Of a stretch of 64,000 nucleotides of DNA, positions 8,271 to 16,760 are shown in pieces. The stretch is from assembly GCA_016192825.1 (NCBI GenBank), contig JACPTK010000006.1, positions 1 through 64,000 of the forward strand. Reading direction: 5' to 3'. A program made the translations under genes and the position numbers. The stretch is from Betaproteobacteria bacterium (GTDB lineage: Bacteria > Pseudomonadota > Gammaproteobacteria > Burkholderiales > SG8-41). Each line of letters opens with the position of its first letter. The stretch's first letter is position 1. The notes below the pieces were generated by a model. That model made no database searches. It saw only the letters and a program-made list of their open reading frames with translations, and had not been told where the DNA came from.

Positions 8271-8283
8271 GGCGGAGAGGGCG
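8270..8283. repeat. Inner tRNA-Ser 3'-end copy (probable island attachment site)
   Basis: TGGCGGAGAGGGCG matches 13539-13552 (the CCA end and acceptor stem of tRNA-Ser). It lies between the hairpin at 8232-8270 and the integrase gene. With the tRNA copy it bounds about 5.3 kb containing the integrase, as expected of an element integrated at a tRNA 3' end. Confidence 0.75.
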
Positions 8284-8415
8284 TCAGTAAACTCACTATC
8301 CAGTAGAAGCCGGCAACTTCCAGTTTTTGACTGGCGTCGTCTGGCGTGGCACAACTTCAGCGAACCGTCCTCACCGATAGAGTGTAAGGCGGTTCGATGA
8401 AATCCGCTACATCTG

Positions 8416-8434
8416 TATGGGTAGGAGTATGGGT
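8416..8434. repeat. Integrase arm-type repeat overlapping the integrase start
   Basis: TATGGGTAGGAGTATGGGTA spans the first codons of the integrase gene and matches 13464-13482 at 18 of 19 positions. Each copy holds two TATGGGTA half-sites. The arrangement fits arm binding by the integrase N-terminal domain and possibly autoregulation of int. Confidence 0.55.
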
Positions 8435-9664
8435 ACGCGACAACTGAACAGACTGTCGGCAAGAACAATAGCGAGCAAACAGGAGCCGGGCCTTTACTGC
8501 GACGGCGGCGGGCTCTATCTGCAGATCGCACCGTCAGGCAGCAAGACGTGGATTTTCCGCTACCGCTCGCCGCTCACGCGAAAGCTTCGAGACATGGGAT
8601 TGGGCCCACTGCATTCAGTGGCGCTATCCGAGGCACGGGAGAAGGCTGGAGCGCAGCGTGCGGCGCTCAAGAGCGGCCTGGACCCCATCGCAGCAAAGGA
8701 GGAGGGAACCCGCCGCAAGGCCGTCGAAGCGGCAAAAGTCCTCACGTTTTCCCAATGCGCGGTCGCCTATATCGATTCTCATAAAGCGGGCTGGAAAAGT
8801 AGCAAACACGCTGACCAGTGGACGAACACGATCAAGACCTACGCCGGGCCTGTAATTGGCGCACTGCCGGTTCAGGACGTGGACACGGGGCTGGTCCTGC
8901 AAGTTCTTGAGCCAATCTGGTCCGAGAAGGCGGAAACTGCGAGCCGATTGCGTGGCCGCATCGAGTGCATTCTGGATTGGGCCAAGGCGAGGGGCTACCG
9001 GTCTGGCGAAAACCCGGCCCGCTGGAAGGGCCACCTCAACCAGTTGCTGCCAACGCTCTCCAAAAAGCACCGCGTAAAGCACCATAAGGCGATGCCCTTT
9101 TCCGAGGTTGGCGCTTTCGTCGCAAGGCTGCGCGAGCTGTCGAGCGTAGCCGCCCGTTGCCTCGAATTCACGATTCTGACCGCCGCCAGGACCGGTGAGG
9201 CGATCCAAGCCAAGCCCGGGGAATTCGACTTGAACAATGCGACCTGGACCGTTCCCGCGTCACGGATGAAGGCGAAGAAAGAGCACCGCGTTCCGCTGTC
9301 GGGGCGGGCCGTCGAAATTGTCAGGGAAATGCTGAAGCTGGAGCAGGAATTCGTCTTCCCGAGCACGCATCGAGGGGAACCCATCAGCAACATGACCATG
9401 CTGGCCCTTCTGGATCGCATGGAGGTGGACGCAACCGTTCACGGCTTTCGCTCCTCCTTCCGGGACTGGGCGGCGGAACGTACGGCGTTTCCCCACGAAG
9501 TCTGCGAAATGGCTCTTGCGCACACTATCCCGAATGCGGCGGAAGCTGCCTACCGGCGCGGTGATCTGTTCCAAAAGCGTGCTGGCCTGATGAAGGCTTG
9601 GGCGGAATTCCTGGCTGCGCCGCCCCAAGCGGGTGAGGTAATTCCTCTCAAAAGTGCGGCGTAG
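8417..9664 (+). CDS. P4-type tyrosine integrase
   Basis: A 415-residue site-specific recombinase. The N-terminal region is the arm-binding DUF4102-type domain (GLYCDGGGLYLQI; KTWIFRYR), followed by a SAM-like core-binding region near 110-210 and the catalytic domain. Catalytic residues are visible: Arg258 (TAARTGE), Lys near 287, His342-x-x-Arg345 (HGFRSSFRDWA), His369 (ALAH) and the nucleophile Tyr379 (AAYRRGDLFQKR). P4-type integrases typically target tRNA 3' ends, fitting the tRNA-Ser duplication. Two in-frame ATGs (8417 and 8429) lie in the arm-type repeat with only weak ribosome sites, so the exact start is open. It appears full length. Confidence 0.93.
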   Translation: MGRSMGTRQLNRLSARTIASKQEPGLYCDGGGLYLQIAPSGSKTWIFRYRSPLTRKLRDMGLGPLHSVALSEAREKAGAQRAALKSGLDPIAAKEEGTRRKAVEAAKVLTFSQCAVAYIDSHKAGWKSSKHADQWTNTIKTYAGPVIGALPVQDVDTGLVLQVLEPIWSEKAETASRLRGRIECILDWAKARGYRSGENPARWKGHLNQLLPTLSKKHRVKHHKAMPFSEVGAFVARLRELSSVAARCLEFTILTAARTGEAIQAKPGEFDLNNATWTVPASRMKAKKEHRVPLSGRAVEIVREMLKLEQEFVFPSTHRGEPISNMTMLALLDRMEVDATVHGFRSSFRDWAAERTAFPHEVCEMALAHTIPNAAEAAYRRGDLFQKRAGLMKAWAEFLAAPPQAGEVIPLKSAA

Positions 9665-9674
9665 CGTCCTGTTG

Positions 9675-9704
9675 TTGCCGGTCTTATAGCCGTTTTGATA
9701 TAAT
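9675..9704 (+). promoter_or_regulatory. Sigma-70-type promoter of the HigB-like/HigA locus, probably leaderless
   Basis: TTGCCG (9675-9680) and TATAAT (9699-9704) are 18 bp apart. The GTG start of the next frame is at 9711, about where transcription should begin, so the message is probably leaderless. Imperfect symmetry around ttgatataatcat could be an operator for the antitoxin. Confidence 0.6.
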
Positions 9705-9710
9705 CATCCC

Positions 9711-9884
9711 GTGAAGCGCGTTGAGTGGGTGGGCGACAGCCTTGAGCGCATCCGGCAGTTTCCGGACGCCGCGAAGCATGAAGCGGGCTACCAGCTTGAG
9801 CGCGTTCAGGCCGGGAAGGAGCCGGCGGACTGGAAGCCGATGCCCTCGGTCGGGCTCGGCGTGAACGAGAGGAAGCAGCGATGA
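9711..9884 (+). pseudogene. HigB/RelE-type toxin remnant (internally deleted, in frame)
   Basis: The frame encodes 57 residues beginning MKRVEWVGDSLERIRQFPDA, then EAGYQLERVQ and ADWKPMPSVGLGV, which is the N-terminal half of phage-Gp49/HigB-like toxins. Family members usually continue for about 50 more residues (the strand-rich part with the catalytic positions), but here the sequence jumps to NERKQR and stops. Start and stop share one frame and the TGA overlaps the antitoxin ATG (ATGA), so the deletion kept the frame and the translational coupling. The product should lack RNase activity. It may survive only as a leader for the antitoxin. Confidence 0.7.
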
Positions 9885-10177
9885 CGGAAAAGCTGAAGAT
9901 CACGCACGGCAGCGGCAATGTGTTTCTCGACATCGGATTCAGCAAGGCGGAGGCTGAGAACCTGAAGCTGCGCGCTGAACTGATGATGAGGATCGAGGAC
10001 TTCTACCGCAAGAGCAAGATGACCCAGGGCGCGGCCGCGCGCGCGCTCGGCGTTGGCCAGCCGCGGCTCAACGACCTGCTGCGCGGCAAGATCGACAAGT
10101 TCAGCCTTGACGCCCTGGTCAACATGCTCGGCCACGCCGGCATGCGGGTGGAATTGAAAGTGAAGAAAGCGGCCTGA
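9881..10177 (+). CDS. HigA-like XRE-family antitoxin
   Basis: A 98-residue protein with a helix-turn-helix around residues 45-75 (KMTQGAAARALGVGQPRLND, then LLRGKIDKFSLDALVNML) of the HTH_37/XRE type that pairs with Gp49/HigB-like toxins. It overlaps the toxin remnant by 4 bp. Such antitoxins neutralise the toxin and repress their own promoter. Here the toxin is gutted, so the protein could act as an orphan regulator or as an anti-addiction factor against related toxins. Length is normal. Confidence 0.85.
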   Translation: MTEKLKITHGSGNVFLDIGFSKAEAENLKLRAELMMRIEDFYRKSKMTQGAAARALGVGQPRLNDLLRGKIDKFSLDALVNMLGHAGMRVELKVKKAA

Positions 10178-10230
10178 CGAAGCATTCTGCCGCTGATTCC
10201 ACTAGAATGAGCTGACGAGAGGGCAATCTC

Positions 10231-10446
10231 ATGTACGCATACAAGGAAATCGTCACCATCGATGACCCCCAGCGGCTCGTCCTCAAGGAGCCGTTGCCGC
10301 TTCGCAAGGGCCAGCGCGTGGAAGTGTTGATCGTGGCTGAGGGCGATGACGCTGAGCTGGAACGCCTGCGTGGCGAGATCGCGCAGCGCGGCGTGACAGA
10401 AGCCGATGTCAAGGACGCCATTGCTTGGGCACGCGGCAGGGGGTAA
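10231..10446 (+). CDS. Small antitoxin-like protein of a PIN-domain toxin-antitoxin pair
   Basis: A 71-residue protein. Residues 1-40 are strand-rich (KEIVTIDDPQRLVLKEPLPL, then KGQRVEVLIVAE) and the C-terminal half is a charged helix (DAELERLRGEIAQRG) suited to clasp a PIN toxin. Its stop overlaps the start of the PIN gene (TAATG at 10444-10448), the usual antitoxin-toxin layout. The family is not one I can name with certainty. The call rests on size, order and coupling. Confidence 0.7.
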   Translation: MYAYKEIVTIDDPQRLVLKEPLPLRKGQRVEVLIVAEGDDAELERLRGEIAQRGVTEADVKDAIAWARGRG

Positions 10447-10850
10447 TGCGGGTCGTATTCGACACGAATACGGTTGTTTCTGCTTTGCTGTTCGGTGGCA
10501 GCCTGGCTTGGTTGGTCGATCACTGGCGTTCGCGTATTTCGGTCCCGCTCGTCAGCAGGGCCACTGCCGACGAATTTCTTCGCACATTGCAGTACCCCAA
10601 GTTCGGTCTTTCCACTGCCGATATCGAGTCGTACGTGGCGCGCTATCTGCCCCTCGCAGAACGAACTGAAGTCGACGAAACGGCATTGTCGATCCCCGAG
10701 TGCCGCGACCCCAAGGACCGTCCGTTTCTCGCTCTCGCTCTCGCCGGGCATGCTGACGTTCTGGTCACCGGTGATGATGATCTCCTATCCCTGGGCGGGG
10801 CGGTCCCCTTTCAGATCGAGACTCCGGCGCAGTACGCCAAGCGGTTCTGA
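10446..10850 (+). CDS. PIN-domain toxin (putative RNase)
   Basis: A 134-residue PIN-fold protein of the putative toxin-antitoxin type. The expected acidic residues are present: Asp6 (VVFDTN), Glu43 (ADEFL), Asp88 and Asp91 (CRDPKDRPF) and Asp110-112 (VTGDDDLL), which bind metal and cleave RNA in VapC-like toxins. ATG at 10446 is used because it overlaps the upstream antitoxin stop; a longer in-frame GTG-led reading from 10425 would overlap the antitoxin more. The active site looks intact. Confidence 0.87.
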   Translation: MRVVFDTNTVVSALLFGGSLAWLVDHWRSRISVPLVSRATADEFLRTLQYPKFGLSTADIESYVARYLPLAERTEVDETALSIPECRDPKDRPFLALALAGHADVLVTGDDDLLSLGGAVPFQIETPAQYAKRF

Positions 10851-10876
10851 TCGCTCGCACCACGCGAGCGACAATG

Positions 10877-11743
10877 CTACCTCCCGCAATAAATCGCAGT
10901 AATAGCCTCTCTCTCGTGCCCCAGCTCGCGTGAGATCGTGAGCCGGGCCTCCCGATCGGCTTCCTTCTGCGAGGGCGTAAGTTCCTTCGACCGTGGTCCG
11001 CCGGCGGCCGGCGCGGCCCGTCCGGTCAAGGTCTGGTAGCGGTCCTGCGCATATTGGTGGCGGTGGCCGTGGGCGTGATGAATTCCGGCCTTGGCGCACT
11101 GATCTTCGTATCGCTTGAGCTGCTGCACGTAGGTCTTGTCGGCCGGGATCAGGCTGCCTTTGCCGGCGAGCAACTTTGCCTCGGCGAGCACCTGCCGTTG
11201 CTCATCGGTGCGGATCGGGATCTCCCGCGCCCGGCCGCCCTTGGTCCAGGAGTCCTTGAGCACCAGGGCGTCGCCGCGATCGGCCCAGCCCGGTCGAATC
11301 TTGATCGACTCTTCCCGCCGCAGGCCGAACGCGGCCTGCAGCTTGAGCGATGTCCGTGTGTACGGATCGGTGACCTTGGCCAGATCGCCCGCGCTGAGTT
11401 CCCGGGCCTTGCTGACGTTCGTCACGTATTTCCGGTCGGCGATTCCGTAATGGTCGTTGCGCCGCGCGATGACGTTCTCCTTGCCAGCCTTTTCCGCCCA
11501 CCACCGCAGCTCCGTCATCCGGTTCTTGAGGGTGCCGGCGCTCAAGCCCTCCGCTTTCCAGCGTTCGACCAGCGCCTCGACGTGCTTGGGCTTCAGGCTC
11601 GTTGCGTGCATGTTCCGGAAACCCATCTCGTGGAGCTGGTTCGCGATCAAGGTGAGAATTCGCTCCCGCGCCACCTGGGTGGCGTAGCTGCCGTCGCGGT
11701 TGCGCTGGCAGAGCTGCTTCAGTTCGTAGTTCAGGTCTCGCAT
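10877..11743 (-). CDS. Tyrosine recombinase of the Integrase_1 (phage integrase N-terminal) family
   Basis: A 288-residue protein starting at MRDLNYELKQLCQRNRDGSY. ATG at 11743 has GAGGAG three bases upstream; an earlier in-frame ATG at 11773 would add ten residues. Residues 1-115 form a helical core-binding domain (ERILTLIANQLHEMGFRNM). The catalytic domain shows Arg142/143 (GLRREES), Lys168 (WTKGGR), a His/Arg box at 225-236 (HGHRHQYAQDRY), ELGH at 273-276 and Tyr285 (AIYCGR) near the end. This family is distinct from the P4-type integrase at 8417, so the island holds two recombinases. The gene faces the PIN toxin and its promoter must lie in the hairpin tract. Confidence 0.85.
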   Translation of the reverse strand: MRDLNYELKQLCQRNRDGSYATQVARERILTLIANQLHEMGFRNMHATSLKPKHVEALVERWKAEGLSAGTLKNRMTELRWWAEKAGKENVIARRNDHYGIADRKYVTNVSKARELSAGDLAKVTDPYTRTSLKLQAAFGLRREESIKIRPGWADRGDALVLKDSWTKGGRAREIPIRTDEQRQVLAEAKLLAGKGSLIPADKTYVQQLKRYEDQCAKAGIHHAHGHRHQYAQDRYQTLTGRAAPAAGGPRSKELTPSQKEADREARLTISRELGHEREAITAIYCGR

Positions 11744-11963
11744 AGTCTCCTCATTACCGTTGGTCCGTTTCAATTACTGCGCCTGGTGTGTCAATCTGTC
11801 TGGTCAGTGTTTCTGTCCGTCTCGAACGCCATTGGCGTTGCGAGAACCACGAGGGACGCGGGACACCACTCCCGTTGTGTGCAGGGTTTTTGCTGCTTGC
11901 CGCGGCTGCACCCGCTCTTGGCTTCGATGGCCCTCCCTGTTGGGAGCAGGACTCATCGAGACG
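11744..11963. other. Upstream region of the second integrase, no gene
   Basis: About 220 bp between the integrase start and the first hairpin of the tract. A plus-strand frame runs through it with a hydrophobic alanine-rich stretch (LCAGFLLLAAAAPALG), but without family resemblance, ribosome site or credible end it is not called a gene. Confidence 0.4.
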
Positions 11964-12468
11964 AGCCGTTGACCCAAGGCTCGGGGGAGCGCCGTATCGG
12001 CGCGGTGGGATTGCCCGGAAGTTCGGGCAAAAGGACAGACCGCATTGCACGGTCATGGCGGACGATGGGTCGGGGACCCCATCACTTGGGGACGTCACTT
12101 GTGCCAGGGCGACGCAAGTTGTTGACGCGCGGGACTTTCAGCGCGTCGTCACTACCGGCTTGTGCCGTGGTAGTGACGACGCGATTGGCGCAGGAACCGC
12201 CTCAAGGGGCCCGTAGAACGCGAGCGCACAAATGGCCCAGGAGGGCCTTGATTGGACGGAAACGGGAAGTCCGGCGCGCGCGACGGCGCTGCCCGGACCA
12301 GTGCAACGAACGCGTGTCGCGTAGCTGGCGCAATCTCTGCCGGAATCGGCGGAAGCGCCGCGACGGCACGACGAAGCCCTTACGGCGGGACCCCGCCGTC
12401 AGTCGTCAGCAGCCACAGCGGCGTCAGTCGTCACTTCTTTCCAACGTGTATCTCCGGCCTTGCGGCCA
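11964..12468. repeat. Tract of about ten consecutive short hairpins
   Basis: Stems read along the plus strand: GAGCC/GGCTC (11964-11983); TTGCCCG/CGGGCAA (12012-12031); GACCG/CGGTC (12039-12055); GATGGG/CCCATC (12065-12084); ACTTG/CAAGT (12098-12120); GACGCGC/GCGCGTC (12125-12148); GTCACTACC/GGTAGTGAC (12149-12178); GGCCC/GGGCC (12235-12248); GTCCGG/CCGGAC (12270-12299); ACGGCGGG/CCCGCCGT (12383-12400); GGCC/GGCC (12457-12468). The hairpins follow one another almost end to end. A short direct repeat GTCAGTCGTCA occurs near 12400 and 12425. No protein frame explains the tract and no known RNA was recognised. Confidence 0.6.
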
Positions 12469-12537
12469 CCGGTTCTCAGGAGATCTGACCGGTTTTGGCG
12501 CTCTTGCGAGCGAAGAGCGTTGCAATCCTCACATTCC

Positions 12538-12598
12538 GGAAAATGGTTCATGCACCATTTTCCGCTGTCCATTTCCCCTCTCCGCTCGGGAGAGGGGG
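12538..12598. repeat. Two palindromic intergenic repeats
   Basis: GGAAAATGG (12538-12546) pairs with CCATTTTCC (12555-12563), and CCCCTCTCC (12575-12583) pairs with GGAGAGGGG (12589-12597). The second belongs to the widespread proteobacterial intergenic repeat whose translation gives LTPSPSPxRRGE or SPLGRGGRGEG. Both lie within the open 5' part of the following gene, so that part is unlikely to be true coding sequence. Confidence 0.65.
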
Positions 12599-13322
12599 AA
12601 GGGGTGAGGGGCCGAGCGTCAAACAACTTCCAAACGCTCGGCTACCTGACTACGCGGTCCCCGAGAAGCAACTGCTGTTACTCCGAGCGATCGCTCGCAG
12701 ATCTGATTTCCCAGGGAAAACAGTAAAACTTCTCGTGGCTTACGATTTTCCGCTGGCCTGGGCCTCAAACGAAACCGAACTTGAGTTCTACCTTCAAACG
12801 CTGGAGGAACGTGGCCTAATTCGTAATCCGGAGGCTGAAACTCGGACGCTCGCTGAATTGGACGCTGTGCTTCAGATTACGAGCGGGGGCTGGGAATTTC
12901 TCGATGAACAATCTCGTGCGAGCCCGCTCAGTGATCAGGTGTTCGTTGCCATGTCCTTCTCCGAGAGCCTGAAACCGGCCTGGCTTGACGCGATTCGCCC
13001 GGCAATTGATGAGGCGGGTTATCGGCCGTACCGCGTTGACTCAGAGCCGCACATCGATCGAATCGACGCAAAAATCGTAGCGGAAATCCGCGACTCGAAA
13101 TTCCTCGTCGCGGATGTGACAGAGCACAAGCTTGGGGTGTACTTTGAGGCTGGATACGCCCTGGGGTTCGGACTACCGGTCATCTGGACAGTCCGGCACG
13201 ACGAACTTTCGAAGACCCACTTCGATACGAGACAGTACAACCACATTGTTTGGCGAGACCCGCCCGAGCTGAAGGAGCAGCTACACCTTGTCATCTGTGC
13301 GGTCATCGGTAAGAACAAGTGA
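12543..13322 (+). CDS. Nucleoside 2-deoxyribosyltransferase/TIR-like fold protein, N-terminus uncertain
   Basis: The conserved part begins around 12640 (PEKQLLLLRAIARRSDFPGK) with a winged-helix-like region. The last 130 residues carry DQVFVAMSFSESLK, IDRIDAKIVAEIRDSKFLVA and YFEAGYALGFGLPVIWTVRH, the core of a nucleoside-2-deoxyribosyltransferase-type fold with the Glu of YFEAGYALG as probable catalytic residue. Related proteins occur in phages and mobile islands; nucleotide or NAD cleavage is a plausible but untested activity. ATG 12543 is the only standard start before the conserved region, yet codons 1-30 derive from intergenic repeats (SPLGRGGRGEG). The real N-terminus is therefore likely lost, or initiation uses a rare codon near 12640. 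Confidence 0.65.
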   Translation: MVHAPFSAVHFPSPLGRGGRGEGPSVKQLPNARLPDYAVPEKQLLLLRAIARRSDFPGKTVKLLVAYDFPLAWASNETELEFYLQTLEERGLIRNPEAETRTLAELDAVLQITSGGWEFLDEQSRASPLSDQVFVAMSFSESLKPAWLDAIRPAIDEAGYRPYRVDSEPHIDRIDAKIVAEIRDSKFLVADVTEHKLGVYFEAGYALGFGLPVIWTVRHDELSKTHFDTRQYNHIVWRDPPELKEQLHLVICAVIGKNK

Positions 13323-13538
13323 TGCCCAACCAGCCCGTCAGCCTAATGAAATTCCCTGCCTACGCTCTCCTTCAAACGTACTCCTCGCCCTTGGTCGGTA
13401 TCGTGTAAATCAGCCCAGCAGCGCCGACTCACGTGACCAAACGCTGGATGGGGTAGACCGAAATATGGGTAGGCGTATGGGTAAGCCGTAAGCCCGGAAA
13501 CCGAAAATAATACGTTTCAGGGCCTTACGGGACTTGAC
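13323..13538. other. Island right end with arm-type repeat
   Basis: There is no gene. TATGGGTAGGCGTATGGGTA at 13464-13482 is the second copy of the integrase arm-type repeat (18 of 19 bases as at 8416). The region then runs into the tRNA-Ser 3' end at 13539. No terminator-like hairpin with a T tract lies directly after the tRNA here. Confidence 0.6.
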
Positions 13539-13630
<92 letters not shown>

Positions 13631-13771
13631 GGTGGTGCAAATCTTATCAGACCGCCGGGCTTGCTCGGCTAACGGCAGAGTGTTCGAGAGGGCGGGACGG
13701 TCCCGTGCGATGAGCGGCCGGCAGGTCCGTTCGATCGCGCGGAATTGAGCCGGCGGGTCCGGCTCGAATCG

Positions 13772-15829
<2,058 letters not shown>

Positions 15830-15988
15830 GGCGATTCCTCTCCCTGATCTTCCACGAAACGCGCTCGCGAAGCGCGTCCGGAGCGCTTCGGGCCCCCGAT
15901 TTTACTTTAAAGCAGCTTGTTGTAAAGATGCGCTCGTTTCTGGCGCGAAATACGGCGCGCGGGCATAATATACCGACTGATTTCTCAT

Positions 15989-16087
15989 GGCGGGCCTCCC
16001 CGCATTGCAAGGTAGTGAACCTGGTCAGGTCCGGAAGGAAGCAGCCACAGCTATTTTTTGCAAGTGCCGGGGGTAAGGCTCGCCGCC
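15989..16087 (+). ncRNA. ffs: Signal recognition particle 4.5S RNA
   Basis: The conserved apical part GGTCAGGTCCGGAAGGAAGC with AGCCACAGC is present, flanked by CCTCCCCGCATTGCAAGGTA and TGCCGGGGGTAAGG, as in small bacterial SRP RNAs. The ends GGCGGGCCT and GGCTCGCCGCC pair to close the long hairpin. CATAAT at about 15964 is a plausible -10. The RNA binds Ffh and guides membrane-protein translation to the membrane. The ends are placed by pairing and may be off by a few bases. Confidence 0.93.
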
Positions 16088-16142
16088 CATTTTCGCCATG
16101 AGTTGTCATCCCGCGCGTCCCGCACAGGAGCGAACAACAAGA

Positions 16143-16682
16143 ATGATGAAGAAGAAATTATCCGCAGGGATGGCGGCTGCCGTTCTTTTGCTGGCGGCCG
16201 CGCCGGCGGTTGCCGTGGACGCGATCGCGGTCGAGGCCGGCAGCGGCGACAGCACCGACATGGCGCGCATCGCCATACAGTGGGATTGGAGCAAGCGCTG
16301 GTTCGAGGGGGCTGAATGGCATGTCGGCGGCTACTGGGACCTGTCGCTCGGCCATTGGCGCAGCGACGCGCTGCCCGGCCAGAACCGGGATATCACCGAG
16401 ATCGGCCTGACGCCGGTGTTTCGCCTGCAGCGCAACCGCCTCGAGGGCGCGTACCTCGAGGCCGCGGTCGGGTTTCACCTGCTTTCCCGGACGACGATCG
16501 GCGACAAGCGCCTCGGCACGCGGTTTCAGTTCGGCGATCGCCTCGGACTCGGCTACCGTTTCGGCGCGCGCAGCGCCTGGGACTTGGGTTACCGCTTCCA
16601 GCACCTGTCCAACGGCGGCATCAAGAAGCCGAACAACGGCATCAACTTCCACCAGGTACGACTCCAGCATCATTTCAAGTAA
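16143..16682 (+). CDS. pagL: PagL-like lipid A 3-O-deacylase (acyloxyacyl hydrolase family)
   Basis: A 179-residue outer-membrane protein. A signal peptide is clear (MMKKKLSAGMAAAVLLLAAA, then PAVAVDA), followed by alternating strands of a small beta-barrel ending in HHFK with the expected C-terminal aromatic region. The active-site segment FQHLSNGGIKKPNNGINF near residues 150-170 carries the His-x-Ser pair and downstream polar residues of PagL. PagL removes the 3-O acyl chain of lipid A at the cell surface and so modulates LPS. Start chosen at the first of two ATGs after AGGAG. It is followed by a heptad-type inverted repeat. Confidence 0.85.
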   Translation: MMKKKLSAGMAAAVLLLAAAPAVAVDAIAVEAGSGDSTDMARIAIQWDWSKRWFEGAEWHVGGYWDLSLGHWRSDALPGQNRDITEIGLTPVFRLQRNRLEGAYLEAAVGFHLLSRTTIGDKRLGTRFQFGDRLGLGYRFGARSAWDLGYRFQHLSNGGIKKPNNGINFHQVRLQHHFK

Positions 16683-16687
16683 GCGGT

Positions 16688-16757
16688 AAAAAAACGGTGA
16701 ACGACGGCTAGACCGGTTGTAGAATACCGCTCACATTTCACCGTTCACCGTTTTTTT
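16688..16757. repeat. Heptad-type inverted repeat, site E (pagL-dnaX)
   Basis: AAAAAAACGGTGAACG (16688-16703) is perfectly inverted as CGTTCACCGTTTTTTT (16742-16757), with a 38-bp spacer. The right arm contains TTCACCG twice in tandem (7-nt step). It fills the pagL-dnaX interval and ends three bases before the dnaX start. It could terminate pagL transcription (stem then T7). TAGAAT at 16720-16725 inside the spacer may be the dnaX -10. Confidence 0.65.
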
Positions 16758-16760
16758 CCA

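Larger units (their letters stand above)
8284..13538. mobile_element. Small genomic island integrated at tRNA-Ser(GGA)
   Basis: The interval is bounded by copies of the tRNA-Ser 3' end (8270-8283 and 13539-13552). It contains a P4-type tyrosine integrase at one end, a second integrase family gene, two toxin-antitoxin loci (one broken), a long hairpin tract and a nucleotide-hydrolase-like gene. Integrase arm-type repeats, TATGGGTAGG(A/C)GTATGGGTA, occur near both ends (8416-8434 and 13464-13482). No replication, structural phage or conjugation genes are present, so it is a decayed island or satellite. Whether it can still excise is not evident. Confidence 0.75.

Noticed and set aside
11964-12468. 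Hairpin tract considered as RNase P RNA, tmRNA, group I/II intron or integron attC array
   Set aside because: None of the conserved cores (for example GAGGAAAGUC of RNase P, or intron domain V) is present, and the stems are too short and unequal for attC.
11054-12607. Long plus-strand open frame (517 codons) through the integrase and hairpin tract
   Set aside because: Its first half is antisense to the integrase and the rest is Arg-rich translation of hairpins with no family resemblance or ribosome site.
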